A stretch of DNA of 64,000 nt. Source: Thermococcus indicus. Lineage in GTDB: Archaea > Methanobacteriota_B > Thermococci > Thermococcales > Thermococcaceae. Shown here in pieces: positions 1 to 9,066 of this stretch. Below the pieces are notes generated by a model. The model made no database searches. It saw nothing but the letters and a program-made list of their open reading frames with translations, and was not told the origin of the DNA. Position 1 is the stretch's first letter. Each line of letters begins with the position of its first letter. Made by a program: the position numbers and the translations under genes. The stretch lies in the NCBI RefSeq assembly GCF_006274605.1, contig NZ_CP040846.1, forward strand, positions 1,061,041 through 1,125,040, given 5' to 3'.

Positions 1-372
1 ACATGCAGTATATCTATCTATGTTTAAGGTAGTTGTCTGAGTTTCATTGGCACTCTGGTTGTGATATGAAAGAGTGCCACTGGTAGAGGTGCCGGTACAG
101 ATGCTGTAAAGGTCACTAAACGTTGTCGTGCCTGAAATGTCGTTGTACGTGTAGGGAATTTGAACTGAATCCAAGCTCTGGCCGGAGGCCTGAAGCTGGG
201 CTTTTATGGTTTCAACTTGGGCTTGAATCTGGGCTAGGTTTCCCTGAGTACTAGCGTTTTGTCCTGCATCGCTCACGTACCTAACCGCAATCAGGATTAT
301 AACGAGCGCCGCCGCGATCATGAAGAGGTACTCGATGGCGCCCTGACCCTTCCTCCTTCTTAGCCTGAACAT
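1..372 (-). CDS. Class III signal peptide (type IV pilin-like) protein, 3' end outside window
   Basis: Read on the minus strand, the frame opens at ATG 372 behind a GGAGGTG site at 379-385 and runs off the window edge. The start MFRLRRRKGQGAIEYLFMIA is a textbook archaeal class III signal: a basic head, then Q-G-A-I-E-Y-L followed by about 15 hydrophobic residues. In such proteins a prepilin peptidase cuts just before the Q and the hydrophobic segment packs into a pilus core. The rest (about 100 visible residues) is Gln-, Ser- and Thr-rich with two Cys. Which pilus it serves, or whether it is a secreted pilin-like adhesin, cannot be told. It has no visible partner genes here. Confidence 0.8.
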   Translation of the reverse strand, partial: MFRLRRRKGQGAIEYLFMIAAALVIILIAVRYVSDAGQNASTQGNLAQIQAQVETIKAQLQASGQSLDSVQIPYTYNDISGTTTFSDLYSICTGTSTSGTLSYHNQSANETQTTTLNIDRYTAC

Positions 373-417
373 GTTATTCACCTCCGGGGGGTTGCTTCAT
401 TCTATCATAGGCCCGAA

Positions 418-430
418 AAAACTTATATAG
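418..430. promoter_or_regulatory. TATA element between divergent genes
   Basis: The AT-rich box CTTATATAG (about 420-428) follows an A-run at 414-419 and lies between the divergent pilin-like gene (start 372) and HTH gene (start 491). It is nearly symmetrical and could serve either direction. For the plus-strand gene it predicts a start of transcription near 450. Confidence 0.45.
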
Positions 431-490
431 CTTTCTGCTCAAATTTAAGGGAAGCGTACTCAATATTGCGGAAACCTCAGGGGTGATCCC

Positions 491-1063
491 GTGGAATTGG
501 TGAGTATCCAACATGACTCGGCAAGCGTTGAGGAATGTACAAAGAACATCGTACTCCAGTCGGAGGAAATCCTGTCACACCGCGGCGGCTTCATATCATC
601 CGCGAAGATAGACCTGGCCTTTGGAGCTTTTATGAACCTTACCGTTACGATGCTGGTCGATCCGTGTCAAGATATGGCAAAGGGGGTCATAGCTGAGTAC
701 TCAACGGGTAAGAGCAGGGCCGACGCGATAGCGAAGGCCGTTGAGAAGGTGAACCTGAAGCTCCCGCCCGGTGCGTCCGTCGTCGACTTCGAGGTGGGGA
801 CGTACATCACGCCCGTCACGAGGAGGACCTACGCGGTCGCGATTGCCGTCTACAACGCCCCCCTGGAGAGGCGGCCGCTGAGCGAGTACACCGTTGAGGA
901 GCGCAGGCGGCTCCTGGGGCGTATCCTTGAGGAGTTCAACCACAACCCCCGCGTCCTCAACATCTCCGAGATAGCGAGGATGTTCGGGGTCTCGAGGGAC
1001 TCGATATACTACGACATCGAGCAGATACTCAAGGAGAAAAAGAAGGGGCGGGTCAGCCGGTAG
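491..1063 (+). CDS. Uncharacterised protein with C-terminal helix-turn-helix
   Basis: A 190-residue protein from a GTG start. The last 50 or so residues (LLGRILEEFNHNPRVLNIS-EIARMFGVSRDSIYYDIEQIL) form a clear helix-turn-helix of the kind that reads DNA. The first 130 residues are an unrecognised alpha/beta domain with a single Cys. I infer a sequence-specific regulator with an N-terminal sensor or dimerisation domain, but no ligand is suggested. It faces the pilin-like gene across a short promoter region and its 3' end overlaps the convergent protease gene by 11 bases. Confidence 0.7.
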   Translation: MELVSIQHDSASVEECTKNIVLQSEEILSHRGGFISSAKIDLAFGAFMNLTVTMLVDPCQDMAKGVIAEYSTGKSRADAIAKAVEKVNLKLPPGASVVDFEVGTYITPVTRRTYAVAIAVYNAPLERRPLSEYTVEERRRLLGRILEEFNHNPRVLNISEIARMFGVSRDSIYYDIEQILKEKKKGRVSR

Positions 1064-2327
1064 CGCTTATCGGGGCGGGGGTTGCCGAGAGTATGAAGAG
1101 GGCCAGTGCCGCCAGCGCCAGGGCAATTCTCTTCTTTGATATTGGGGACACCTCGTCGAGGGCGCCGGGGTTGCCCATGGCCCCCATCATCAGGACGAGG
1201 ATTCCCCATATCAGCCACCCCACCCAGAGGAAGCTCATGCCTATGAGCACCAGACCTATTGCCATGGTCAGGTAACGGTGCGTCCTCTCGCCCAGGAACG
1301 CCCTCGCTATGTGGCCCCCGTCAAGCTGGGCCGCGGGGATGAGGTTCAGAAAGGTCACCAGTATCCCGACCCAGCCGGCTATCGCCACCGGATGGAGGAA
1401 CACGACGCTGTTCTCGGGGAAGGTCACAACGTACTTCTCGATGAGCATGAAAAAGAGGTTCTCGCCGAAGGTTATCCCTCCCGCTGGCGGCACCGCGCTG
1501 ACGGGAACCGGAACCGACAGCTTTAGCCCTATTATACTGACGGGAATGGCAACGAGAAAACCCGCTATTGGGCCGCTCACGCCGAGGTCGATGGCGGCGT
1601 TCCTCGTTGGCAGGGGCGACTTCACCCTTATCACCGCGCCCATAGTCCCGAGCATGCTGGGAAATGGAATGAAGTATGGCATTGTTGCCCTAACCCCATG
1701 GTAGGCCGCGGCTATCTTGTGGCCCAGCTCGTGGGTGCCGAGTATCGCCATGACGCTTATTGAGAAGGCCAGTGCGTTGACGTAGGGGTTTCTTATCCCG
1801 GGCAGGCCGTATTCGTCGAGGAGGGAGATGTAGCCCAGGGAGAGCCAGTAGCCGGCGAGGAACGTGGTGAATATCGTCGCGATTAGGAAGACCCAGGGGA
1901 GCCAGCGGTTGTCCTCCTTGACCTCACCGGCGGGGAAGACGTAGAGTAAAACCTTCCCCCCGCGCCTCTTGAGGGCCGCCCAGTATCCGAGCTCCTCCAG
2001 CTCCCTCAGGACCCTTTCAAAGTCCTCCTCCAGGACGTCCCTGACCTCAAATGTGAAGACGTTGCCCTCGATCCCGCGGGGTTCGATGACGTAGAACTCA
2101 CTCAGCTTTGCATCCACGGCGGGCGGAAGTGCCGCGGGACGAACGGCGTGGGTAGGAGCGCGCAGAGAGACGGATGGTTCGTTCGGGGCGTTTTCGGCCC
2201 CGGCCTCAAAGCCCACCAGAACCATGTCGCCGCCGCACTCTGGGCAGCTTCCCTCCAGAACAGGCTCGCCCGACTCGATGACCTCCCTGTGGCCGCACCT
2301 GACGCACTCGTAAATTCCCCTTGGCAT
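1053..2327 (-). CDS. Site-2 protease family metalloprotease with N-terminal zinc ribbon
   Basis: A 424-residue membrane protein. Residues 1-40 hold a CxxC...CxxC zinc ribbon (CVRCGH, CPECGG), and residues 75-140 form a soluble domain. The rest is a polytopic membrane domain with HELGH (about residue 200) and a later NLIPAAQLDGGH motif. HExxH and the Asp of the LDG motif are the zinc ligands of the S2P/M50 family, which cuts proteins within the membrane. The ATG start has a GGGAGG site just upstream. Substrate unknown. The ribbon may recruit protein or nucleic acid, as in many archaeal S2P homologues. Confidence 0.88.
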   Translation of the reverse strand: MPRGIYECVRCGHREVIESGEPVLEGSCPECGGDMVLVGFEAGAENAPNEPSVSLRAPTHAVRPAALPPAVDAKLSEFYVIEPRGIEGNVFTFEVRDVLEEDFERVLRELEELGYWAALKRRGGKVLLYVFPAGEVKEDNRWLPWVFLIATIFTTFLAGYWLSLGYISLLDEYGLPGIRNPYVNALAFSISVMAILGTHELGHKIAAAYHGVRATMPYFIPFPSMLGTMGAVIRVKSPLPTRNAAIDLGVSGPIAGFLVAIPVSIIGLKLSVPVPVSAVPPAGGITFGENLFFMLIEKYVVTFPENSVVFLHPVAIAGWVGILVTFLNLIPAAQLDGGHIARAFLGERTHRYLTMAIGLVLIGMSFLWVGWLIWGILVLMMGAMGNPGALDEVSPISKKRIALALAALALFILSATPAPISATG

Positions 2328-2441
2328 TTTTCCTCCCAGAATAAAGAGTCGAGAGGGGTTAAAAAGTTATTTATGCTTTCAGCCTGGATTATTCAAAGCA
2401 TTGTGCCATTGGAAGGTTAATTTCGTTGCCTGGTCTGTCCG

Positions 2442-2729
2442 TCATTTATATGCGGTTTCTCTTGGCTTTATATCGGTTATTATGATTACTTTGTCGTCCC
2501 AATACACGGTGTAGAACACCCGGTAATCGCCAATTCTGAGGCGATAGGTGTTAGTTTTTTCGGTTTTCTCACCTTTAACGGGTTTTAAGTCATAGGGAGG
2601 TTTTGGGTAGGGGTTTGTTTTCAGGGCATCGATGAATCCGGCCAGTTTTCGGCGTTGTGCAGGCTTGAGGTATCTCTTGGCTTTTTTGACAACGCTCTTG
2701 TCCACGATGATCCTGTACAACTTCCCCAC
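2442..2729 (-). CDS. RelE/ParE-superfamily toxin
   Basis: A 95-residue basic protein from a GTG start that directly abuts the TAG stop of the upstream antitoxin gene. The pattern (many Lys/Arg, TYRLRIGDYRVFYTVYWDDKVIIITDI near the C-terminus) is that of RelE-type toxins, where R-x-G-D-Y-R-V-x-Y is the signature and the fold cleaves mRNA in the ribosome. With the 73-residue partner it forms a complete toxin-antitoxin pair. Confidence 0.85.
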   Translation of the reverse strand: MGKLYRIIVDKSVVKKAKRYLKPAQRRKLAGFIDALKTNPYPKPPYDLKPVKGEKTEKTNTYRLRIGDYRVFYTVYWDDKVIIITDIKPRETAYK

Positions 2730-2951
2730 CTAACTCAGGAGTCCTTGAATTGCCTCGTCTGCACTTAGCCCTTCTGAGGGGCTGTTTTTTAGGTCCTCAG
2801 CTTTTCTTTTGAGTTCCTGGTACTCCTCTTCGGGAATTATCTCAGCCTCTTCCTTCTCCGCTTGGAGTTTCAGAAGTTCGAGCTTGAGTTCCTCCAGTTC
2901 CTTTTCAATCTTTTCAATGTGGTTGATGATGATCTGGACGCTCTCGCTCAC
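2730..2951 (-). CDS. Antitoxin partner of the RelE-type toxin
   Basis: I place the start at GTG 2951, which has GGTGAT just upstream and yields a 73-residue protein. The longer in-frame extension upstream to 3056 lacks a ribosome site. The protein is acidic and largely helical (ESVQIIINHIEKIEKELEELKLELL, then PEEEYQEL), consistent with a coiled-coil dimeriser whose C-terminal tail neutralises the toxin. Its stop codon touches the toxin start, so the two are surely co-translated. No named antitoxin family is recognised with certainty. Confidence 0.7.
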   Translation of the reverse strand: MSESVQIIINHIEKIEKELEELKLELLKLQAEKEEAEIIPEEEYQELKRKAEDLKNSPSEGLSADEAIQGLLS

Positions 2952-3052
2952 GCTATCACCGGAAGATACTACATGATCAACCTCAAAAGGTTTGCGAATT
3001 TCGCCGCCGCTCGGCTGGTGGTGGGTTGCGAAAGTAGAAAAAAGAAGCCGAT

Positions 3053-3445
3053 TCACTCTTCCACTTCAACTTCCCCGGAGTCCGCATCGACCTTAACGCG
3101 CTCCCCGCTCCTCAGCCTCGAAACGTCGATGCCATCGACCATTGGGATGCCCGCTATTATTGCGCCCGTCGCGACTATGGTCTCCGCTTCGCCGACGATT
3201 ATCGCCTTTGGGGCCTTTCCGTTCTTTTTCAGGGCATAGATGACGTAGGAACCGACCGTCGAGCCCTTCCCGCGGGGAAACGCGAGTATCTTCCCGGCTA
3301 TGCTCTGTCCCCTTATGTCGCTCTCAGCATCGGTGACGATTCCGGTCTCTGGATCGACTCCACCGAGGAACGAGAGGGGTTTCCTTGAGACAATCAGCTC
3401 GCCCTCCGCCTTTCCCCCGACTATCTTCCTTCCCCTGAGCTTCAT
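3053..3445 (-). CDS. Phosphomevalonate dehydratase small subunit (AcnX swivel domain, DUF126)
   Basis: About 130 residues matching the swivel domain of aconitase X. In archaea the small and large AcnX subunits dehydrate (R)-5-phosphomevalonate to trans-anhydromevalonate 5-phosphate, a step of the archaeal mevalonate route to membrane lipids. Visible marks are GKILAFPRGKGSTVGSYVIY and the AIIVGEAETIVATGAIIAGIPMVDG core. I prefer ATG 3445 (spaced from AGGTGG) to GTG 3454. It lies one step downstream of the large subunit gene and the two form an operon. Confidence 0.88.
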   Translation of the reverse strand: MKLRGRKIVGGKAEGELIVSRKPLSFLGGVDPETGIVTDAESDIRGQSIAGKILAFPRGKGSTVGSYVIYALKKNGKAPKAIIVGEAETIVATGAIIAGIPMVDGIDVSRLRSGERVKVDADSGEVEVEE

Positions 3446-3455
3446 TCCCGCCACC

Positions 3456-4616
3456 TCACGGCGCCTCCCTTATCAGGTTCTCTGCATCGTCCAGGCGGAC
3501 ATGGAACCCGAATGAGCGGAAGTAAAACGCGGATTTTCCGCTGTTGGTGGCTATGCCGCTGTACCACCCCTTAATCGGGGAGACAACGAAGCAGACGTCC
3601 GCTATTATTCTCCCGTTGTAGCGCTCTATTATCTCCGTGTAGCCGAGGGCATCGGCCAGAGCCTTGACCGCGCCGCTTGCCGTGATGAACAGGGGTATCC
3701 TGAGGGGCCTTCCGCGCATCCTGAGGAGCTCCGCAATTTCCTTCACCTCACCGAGGGATGCGTGGGGGCAGCCGATGAGGATCATGTCTATGTCCGCCCA
3801 GTCGTCCCTGAACTCCTCCCGTACGGCCCGGATATCTGAATCCTCAACGGTTATCGTCTCAAGTTTATCCGTTATGGCATCGCGGTACTCGGGGGTCTCG
3901 CCCTCCACGTGGTAGAGCGCTATCGACCCGCTCGCCGCCATCGCCGCCCCCATCTCCTTGAGGAGCTCGGTTCTCTCGGGTTTTGGTCCCCTGAGGTAGG
4001 GCACATCGTTGCCGAGCGTCCTGCCCAGGTGGTAGCCGAGGGCCGCGTAGTCAACGAAGGTTTCCACCTTCGCGTCAACGTTGACCACCACCGTCGCTTT
4101 CCTGTTCTCGTCCAGGTGGAGGCCGTAGTTCGGTGTCTTGCCGACTATCGCCGCCGCTAAGCTCGAGGGGCCGCCTTCTCTGTTCGTCCTTGCGCCCAGA
4201 ATGGAGTTGGCGAAGCTGACGGCAGAACTTTCGCTCCACGCGATGTGGTCGCCGAACTTCGGAAGGTTCGCTCCGTAGTACGGGGTGCAGGTTGAGGTGA
4301 TCTCGATTCCCATCCTCCTGTAGAGTTCGAGAACTTCCCTCTGTTTCTCCATGAACTCGTCGTCGCCTATGCCCGCGGGGTTGAGGGTCGTGTAGACGCT
4401 GACCTTCGCGCCCGCATTGACGAAGTCCCTCAGGAACTCCATCCCGGCGTCGCCGATGTTCTTGTAAGAAACGCCTGCAATCTGGGCGCTCTTTATCGGA
4501 ATGAGCCTGTCGGCACCGTAAATTTCCCCAAGGGCGACGAGTATCTCCATCGCCTTCTGGAGGGCGTAGCCGTACTCCCCCGCCAGAATCAGCTCCTCCT
4601 CCTTAGTCAGGTACAT
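3456..4616 (-). CDS. Phosphomevalonate dehydratase large subunit (AcnX)
   Basis: A 386-residue protein starting MYLTKEEELILAGEYG at ATG 4616, with GGTGGTG just upstream. An in-frame extension to 4691 runs into the promoter and is rejected. This is the catalytic AcnX subunit: it carries the iron-sulfur-binding Cys residues (STCTPYYG, GCPHASLGE, DVCFVVSP) and works with the adjacent small subunit in the archaeal mevalonate pathway. Length and gene order match other Thermococcus species. Confidence 0.9.
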   Translation of the reverse strand: MYLTKEEELILAGEYGYALQKAMEILVALGEIYGADRLIPIKSAQIAGVSYKNIGDAGMEFLRDFVNAGAKVSVYTTLNPAGIGDDEFMEKQREVLELYRRMGIEITSTCTPYYGANLPKFGDHIAWSESSAVSFANSILGARTNREGGPSSLAAAIVGKTPNYGLHLDENRKATVVVNVDAKVETFVDYAALGYHLGRTLGNDVPYLRGPKPERTELLKEMGAAMAASGSIALYHVEGETPEYRDAITDKLETITVEDSDIRAVREEFRDDWADIDMILIGCPHASLGEVKEIAELLRMRGRPLRIPLFITASGAVKALADALGYTEIIERYNGRIIADVCFVVSPIKGWYSGIATNSGKSAFYFRSFGFHVRLDDAENLIREAP

Positions 4617-4707
4617 GACACCACCGGGGGGATTGGGGTGAGGTGGGTTATAAATCCCTCCCGTAAAATTTATAAACCCTGCACGGTTCACTAACTACGG
4701 GTCGAGC

Positions 4708-4785
4708 AGCGGGGTGGGGCAGCTAGGAGTGCCCGCCGGGCTCATAACCCGGAGGTCGGAAGTTCAAATCTTCCCCCCGCTACCA
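4708..4785 (+). tRNA. Initiator tRNA-Met (CAT anticodon)
   Basis: The sequence folds as a complete cloverleaf with acceptor AGCGGGG/CCCCGCT, anticodon loop CTCATAA, a TTCAAAT T-loop and an encoded CCA end. It is the initiator type: it has a weak A1-U72 closing pair and three consecutive G-C pairs (GGG/CCC) in the anticodon stem next to the loop. A TATA-like box (TTTATAAAC, about 4668-4676) sits at a suitable distance upstream. Confidence 0.95.
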
Positions 4786-4912
4786 GCTTATTTCTGTTCG
4801 TTGCTGTTCTTGTATGATGCTTGGTGTTCTTTTTCAGTCATTGAGCTCTTGAATCCATTCCATCGAGGAGCGAAATATTTTTATGGTTCTATCGTTACTG
4901 CTATTGATAGTC

Positions 4913-5926
4913 ATGCGGCGAATTAAGGACCTAGATATTGATGAACTTCATGAGATCGTAGAACGTGTGAAGGCACTGCGTTCTGAGGGACACAGCTACG
5001 GGAGAATTGTCGGGATGATTTCTGATGAATACAACCTCAAGCTCTCAAAGGCAACTGTTATTCGCTGGTGTAAAGGCACCCATAGTCCATTTAACAAAAT
5101 CCGGGCCATCCATTCGGATCCCTCCCCAGAGCTTTCGTATGTAATTGGTGTTTACCTGGGGGATGGTAGCGTTCACCGGAAGAGCAACGGGCGGTATCTC
5201 ATCAAACTTAAAGTCATTGATCGAGAATTTGCCGAGGCGTTTGCGAACGCTTTGGAAAAACTTGGGATTAGGGCCACGGTGGGGTTCGAAAGGGATTCAA
5301 CCCGTGTGGATAGATTTTACGTGGAGGGAAGCAATAAGACCATGTTTCAGCTCTTGAGCGGCCCTTGGGAGAGGTTGTTTTCTCTGGCCGGCGAATACCC
5401 GGCTCAATTCCTCAAGGGGTTCTTTGATAGTGAGGGGTTTCCGGTAATATCCGCCGGAAGGACCTTTACAGTGCAGGTTGCCGCGGTCAATTCTGATCTG
5501 GTGGTTCTGGGGTTCATTAGAAAGCTGCTGGAAACACTTGGAATAAGCTCCAAAATATCCAAACTATATTCAAAGGGACATAGGGTCGTTATCCGCGGTG
5601 AGGAGTACTCGTCAAACGTTGATATGTTCATCCTATGGATTTCCCGCTTTGGTGACGTCATGCGGTTTGCCAAAGAGATTGGTTTCACTGCAAGGAGAAA
5701 AGAAGCAAAACTCCGGCGGGCGATTGAATTAAAACTTCATTATCCAGACGGGAAGGCCGTAAGACTATGGCATGAGGAGTACAAAAGGGGAAGCAGGGGA
5801 TACGTCCCAAGGGCAAACCTTTTTAAACCTCTCCTCAATTCCCAACGCGAAGGGGCGGCTGGCGGGAGCTGGCCGTCACCAGGAGGTGTATGGTATGGCA
5901 AGGATACACGCGAGAAAGAGGGGTAA
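4913..5926 (+). CDS. Free-standing LAGLIDADG homing endonuclease with N-terminal HTH
   Basis: A 337-residue protein from ATG 4913, about 35 bases after a TATA-like AAATATTTTTA. Residues 1-70 hold a resolvase-like HTH ([27 protein letters not shown]). Two LAGLIDADG motifs follow, [13 protein letters not shown] and [12 protein letters not shown], each giving an acidic residue to one of two DNA-cutting sites. There is no intein splicing motif, so it is a free-standing gene. Base composition is visibly richer in A+T than the ribosomal genes beside it. The last 35 or so codons run through the promoter and first 32 bases of rps15. This tail is probably acquired sequence rather than endonuclease. 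Confidence 0.85.
   Translation: MRRIKDLDIDELHEIVERVKALRSEGHSYGRIVGMISDEYNLKLSKATVIRWCKGTHSPFNKIRAIHSDPSPELSYVIGVYLGDGSVHRKSNGRYLIKLKVIDREFAEAFANALEKLGIRATVGFERDSTRVDRFYVEGSNKTMFQLLSGPWERLFSLAGEYPAQFLKGFFDSEGFPVISAGRTFTVQVAAVNSDLVVLGFIRKLLETLGISSKISKLYSKGHRVVIRGEEYSSNVDMFILWISRFGDVMRFAKEIGFTARRKEAKLRRAIELKLHYPDGKAVRLWHEEYKRGSRGYVPRANLFKPLLNSQREGAAGGSWPSPGGVWYGKDTREKEG
5816..5890 (+). promoter_or_regulatory. rps15 promoter and leader
   Basis: A BRE/TATA-like CCTTTTTAAACC (about 5817-5828) is followed by a GC-rich leader (5848-5878) able to form a short hairpin, then an ideal AGGAGGTG site at 5881-5888. All of this lies inside the 3' end of the endonuclease reading frame. Confidence 0.55.
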
Positions 5927-6350
5927 ATCAGGTTCTAAGAGGCCACCGAGGACCGCTCCGCCGACCTGGGTTGAGTACACGGCGGAGGAGGTTGAGGGGC
6001 TCGTTGTTAAGCTCAGGAAGGAAGGCTACAGCGCTGCCATGATCGGGACCATCCTCAGGGACCAGTACGGAATCCCGAGCGTCAAGCTCGTCACCGGCAA
6101 GAAGATAACCAAGATCCTTGAGGAGAACGGCCTCGCGCCGAACATCCCGGAGGACCTCATGGCTCTCATCAGGAAGGCCGTCAAGCTCAGGAAGCACCTC
6201 GAGATGCACCCGAAGGACAAGCACTCAAGGCGCGGTCTCCAGCTCACCGAGAGCAAGATCAGGCGCCTCGTTAAGTACTACCGCAGGACCGGCAAGCTCC
6301 CGGCCAAGTGGCGCTACGATCCGGAGCAGGCCAAGCTCCTGGTCCGCTGA
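5895..6350 (+). CDS. rps15: 30S ribosomal protein S15
   Basis: A 151-residue archaeal/eukaryotic-type S15 (S13e in eukaryotes), starting [17 protein letters not shown] at ATG 5895 behind AGGAGGTG. The basic N-terminal extension, the [28 protein letters not shown] segment and the [27 protein letters not shown] core (16S rRNA binding) are all intact. It heads a cluster with GAN, pcc1 and rps3ae. A longer upstream in-frame ATG at 5772 belongs to the endonuclease/promoter region and is rejected. Confidence 0.96.
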   Translation: MARIHARKRGKSGSKRPPRTAPPTWVEYTAEEVEGLVVKLRKEGYSAAMIGTILRDQYGIPSVKLVTGKKITKILEENGLAPNIPEDLMALIRKAVKLRKHLEMHPKDKHSRRGLQLTESKIRRLVKYYRRTGKLPAKWRYDPEQAKLLVR

Positions 6351-6390
6351 TCCCTTTCCTTCTTCTTAAACCTGCGGTGGTGAATCTGCC

Positions 6391-7818
6391 GTGGATAGAG
6401 GGGCGTTTTTGGAGCGGGCCAGGGAAGGCGCCGAACTGATCAAGATGCACATTGAGTTAGGGCACACCATCCGCATAGTCTCCCACCGCGACGCGGACGG
6501 CATAACCGCCGGGGCGATTCTGGCCAGGGCGGTGGCGCGCGAGGGCGGAACCTTCCAGCTCAGCATCGTCAAACAGGTGAGCGAGGAACTCATCAAGGAC
6601 CTGGCCGCTGAAAAGCACAGGATATACGTCTTCAGCGACCTGGGGAGCGGTTCGATGGGTCTCATCGAGAAGTACCTTGAAGGCGCCACGGTCGTTGTTG
6701 CGGACCACCACCCGCCCGAGAGGGACGGATTCTCCACGGATTCTCACGTGCTGGTGAACCCCGTCCCCTTCGGGGCCAACAGCGTCCGCGATCTCAGCGG
6801 TTCGGGCGTTGCTTACTTCGTCGCCAGGGAGATGAACGAGAAGAATCGGGATCTGGCCTATATCGCCCTCGTCGGCGCCGTCGGCGACATGCAGGAGATA
6901 GACGGCACGTTCCACGGCATGAACACGGACATCATAGAGGATGGAAAGGATCTCGGCATCCTGGAGGTCCGGAAGGAACTTCGCCTCTTCGGGCGCGAAA
7001 GCCGGCCCCTACGCCAGATGCTGGCCTACTCCACCAACCCGGAGATTCCCGAGGTAACTGGCGATGAGCGGAAGGCCATAGAGTGGCTCCGCGCCAAGGG
7101 CTTCGACCCGGAGGTGAAGTACTGGCAGCTCCGCGAGGAGGAGAAGCGGAAGCTTCACGATGCACTGGTGATACACCTCATCAAACACGGCGCCCCCAAG
7201 GAGGCCATAGACCGGCTCATTGGGGACGTGGTGGTAAGCCCGCTCTACCCGGAGGGCGACCCGAGGCACGAGGCGAGGGAGTTTGCCACGCTCCTCAACG
7301 CCACCGGTCGCTTAAACGCCGGGACGCTGGGAGTTGCGATATGCCTCGGTGACGAGGATGCCTACAGGCGCGCCAGGAAGATGCTTGACGATTACAAGCG
7401 GGAACAGATAGAGGCCAGGAAGTTCATAATCCAGAACTGGAGCATGGTGGACGAGGGAGAGCACGCCTACGTCTTCTACGCAGGCAGGAGCATCAGGGAC
7501 ACTCTCGTCGGCATCGCCGCCAACATAGCGATAAACGCCGGGCTGGTTGACCCAGAGAAGCCGGTTGTAGTGCTGGCCGACAGCGACGAGGACGAGAGCC
7601 TCGTGAAGGGATCCGCAAGAACCACGGAGAGGGCCCTTGAGAAGGGCTACCACCTCGGCGATGCACTGCGTGAGGTCGCGGAGAAGCTCGGCGGAGAGGG
7701 CGGAGGGCATGCGATAGCCGCGGGAATCCGCTTCCCGAGGGACAGGATCGAGGAGTTCATCAGGCTCTTCAACGAGGCCCTTGAAAAGCAGGTGGAGGGA
7801 AAGGGCAGTGAAGGTTAA
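6391..7818 (+). CDS. GAN, archaeal RecJ/Cdc45-like DHH nuclease
   Basis: A 475-residue DHH-family phosphoesterase from GTG 6391, after GGTGGTGA. Motifs in order: [11 protein letters not shown] (metal-binding DxD), VADHHPP (the DHH signature) and a C-terminal [12 protein letters not shown] (DHHA1). In Thermococcus the protein encoded between rps15 and rps3ae is the GINS-associated nuclease, a 5'-3' exonuclease that binds GINS-MCM as the archaeal counterpart of Cdc45. All catalytic motifs are intact, so it should be active. The next gene, pcc1, starts inside its last codons. Confidence 0.9.
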   Translation: MDRGAFLERAREGAELIKMHIELGHTIRIVSHRDADGITAGAILARAVAREGGTFQLSIVKQVSEELIKDLAAEKHRIYVFSDLGSGSMGLIEKYLEGATVVVADHHPPERDGFSTDSHVLVNPVPFGANSVRDLSGSGVAYFVAREMNEKNRDLAYIALVGAVGDMQEIDGTFHGMNTDIIEDGKDLGILEVRKELRLFGRESRPLRQMLAYSTNPEIPEVTGDERKAIEWLRAKGFDPEVKYWQLREEEKRKLHDALVIHLIKHGAPKEAIDRLIGDVVVSPLYPEGDPRHEAREFATLLNATGRLNAGTLGVAICLGDEDAYRRARKMLDDYKREQIEARKFIIQNWSMVDEGEHAYVFYAGRSIRDTLVGIAANIAINAGLVDPEKPVVVLADSDEDESLVKGSARTTERALEKGYHLGDALREVAEKLGGEGGGHAIAAGIRFPRDRIEEFIRLFNEALEKQVEGKGSEG

Positions 7819-8068
7819 GGCCAGGGTGGAGATGGTCTGGCACTACGGCGATCCGAAGAGGGCGGAGGCCATAGCCCGGTCCCTTGAAGTGGACAACGCG
7901 GGCATTCCGGATGGCCTAAAGAAAAGTTTAAATGTGCTGACCCGATGGGAAAATGGGGACGTCATAACAAAGGTTAAATACTCGGGTGAGATTGAAACAC
8001 TCATCAAAGCGCTGGATGATTTGGTGTTTTCAATCAAAATCGCCGAAGATGTAACCGAAAAGGTGTGA
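7808..8068 (+). CDS. pcc1: KEOPS complex subunit Pcc1
   Basis: An 86-residue protein. I choose GTG 7808, which overlaps the GAN stop by 11 bases and has GGAGGGAAAG upstream. Pcc1 is the small dimerising subunit of KEOPS, which makes the t6A modification on ANN-decoding tRNAs. The visible pattern is typical: [20 protein letters not shown], then the repeated strand-rich [29 protein letters not shown]. Its place between GAN and rps3ae is conserved in Thermococcales. Confidence 0.88.
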   Translation: MKVKARVEMVWHYGDPKRAEAIARSLEVDNAGIPDGLKKSLNVLTRWENGDVITKVKYSGEIETLIKALDDLVFSIKIAEDVTEKV

Positions 8069-8083
8069 AGTGGAGGTGTTAAG

Positions 8084-8686
8084 ATGGCAAAAGTTAACCC
8101 AAGGAAGAAGGCTGCCGCTACCAAGGATAAGTGGAAGAGCAAGGAGTGGTATATAGTTTACGCTCCGGACTTCTTCGGGAGCAAGGAGATAGGCCTTACC
8201 CCGGCCGACGAGCCGGAGAAGGTCATAGGAAGGGTCATCGAGACCACCCTCAAGGACCTCACCGGCGACTTCACCAAGGGCCAGGTCAAGCTCTACTTCC
8301 AGGTCTACGATGTCAAGGGCCAGAACGCCTACACCAAGTTCAAGGGCCACACCCTCTCGAGGAGCTACATAAGGAGCCTCGTCAGGAGGAGAACCACTCG
8401 CGTTGACGGTATCTACAACGTCACCACCAAGGACGGCTACAAGCTCCGCGTCATGGGTATGGTCATCGCCTACAGGCGCATCCAGACCAGCCAGGAGAGG
8501 GCCATAAGGGAGATCATCAGGGACATCATCTACAAGAAGGCCGAGGAGCTCAACTACAGGGACTTCGTTCTCGAGGCCGTCAGCGGCAAGATGGCCGCCG
8601 AGATGGCCAAGGAAGCCAGGAAGATCTACCCGATCAAGAGGGCCGAGATCAGGAAGATCAAGGTTCTCGCCGAGCCGGAGGCCTGA
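8084..8686 (+). CDS. rps3ae: 30S ribosomal protein S3Ae
   Basis: A 200-residue S3Ae (eukaryotic eS1) protein from ATG 8084 with GGAGGTG upstream. It has the basic N-terminus [20 protein letters not shown], the [16 protein letters not shown] segment and the [28 protein letters not shown] core. It closes the rps15-GAN-pcc1-rps3ae cluster. Confidence 0.96.
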   Translation: MAKVNPRKKAAATKDKWKSKEWYIVYAPDFFGSKEIGLTPADEPEKVIGRVIETTLKDLTGDFTKGQVKLYFQVYDVKGQNAYTKFKGHTLSRSYIRSLVRRRTTRVDGIYNVTTKDGYKLRVMGMVIAYRRIQTSQERAIREIIRDIIYKKAEELNYRDFVLEAVSGKMAAEMAKEARKIYPIKRAEIRKIKVLAEPEA

Positions 8687-8759
8687 GGGCCTCACCCCTA
8701 ACATTTTAACATCGTTCCCTTTTCTGGAGTTAATTTAAAGTTTTGATGGGTGCATTCGC

Positions 8760-8776
8760 CAAACTTTTTAAGTTTG
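8760..8776. promoter_or_regulatory. Palindromic operator over the TATA box of a VapBC module
   Basis: CAAACTT-TTT-AAGTTTG is a perfect inverted repeat with 7-base arms and a 3-base centre. It covers the likely TATA element (CTTTTTAAG), 30 bases before the antitoxin start. Antitoxins of this class usually repress their own promoter, so I read this as the binding site. Confidence 0.5.
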
Positions 8777-8805
8777 TAGTTCGATTAGATGTAGGGGTGG
8801 ATGTT

Positions 8806-9066
8806 ATGGAATCTGCCACAAAGCATGTTCAGACAGAGATAGATGAGAGTCTTTATCTCATGCTGAAGATGATAGCCATCCGGAAGAGGGAGCCCCTGAA
8901 GGAGGTTTTAAGGGAGGCCATAGAGAGGTACATAGAGGCAGAGGAGAACACTCTAACCAAGAACCTTAAAAGCGACCCGATATGGAAGCTGGTTGGCAGG
9001 GGGGAACTTGAGGAAAACGCCAGCGAGAGCGAAGGCTGGGGGACCGTGGAATGGGAAAGCGAATAA
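8806..9066 (+). CDS. VapB-type antitoxin
   Basis: An 86-residue protein from ATG 8806 with GGGGTGG upstream. An in-frame extension to 8743 crosses the promoter and is rejected. The N-terminal half (THVQTEIDESLYLMLKMIAIRKREPLKEVLREAIERYIEAEE) looks like a ribbon-helix-helix DNA-binding domain, and the C-terminal acidic tail with Trp residues would clamp the toxin. It overlaps the PIN toxin gene by 16 bases. Confidence 0.72.
   Translation: MESATKHVQTEIDESLYLMLKMIAIRKREPLKEVLREAIERYIEAEENTLTKNLKSDPIWKLVGRGELEENASESEGWGTVEWESE

Noticed and set aside
3456..4691. Longer start of the phosphomevalonate dehydratase large subunit at 4691
   Set aside because: The extra 25 codons cover the promoter TATA region and encode Pro/Asn-rich residues unlike the family. 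ATG 4616 has a proper ribosome site.
4913..5926. LAGLIDADG domain as an intein of S15
   Set aside because: There are no splice-junction residues, its frame differs from rps15, and rps15 has its own complete start. It is a free-standing endonuclease gene.
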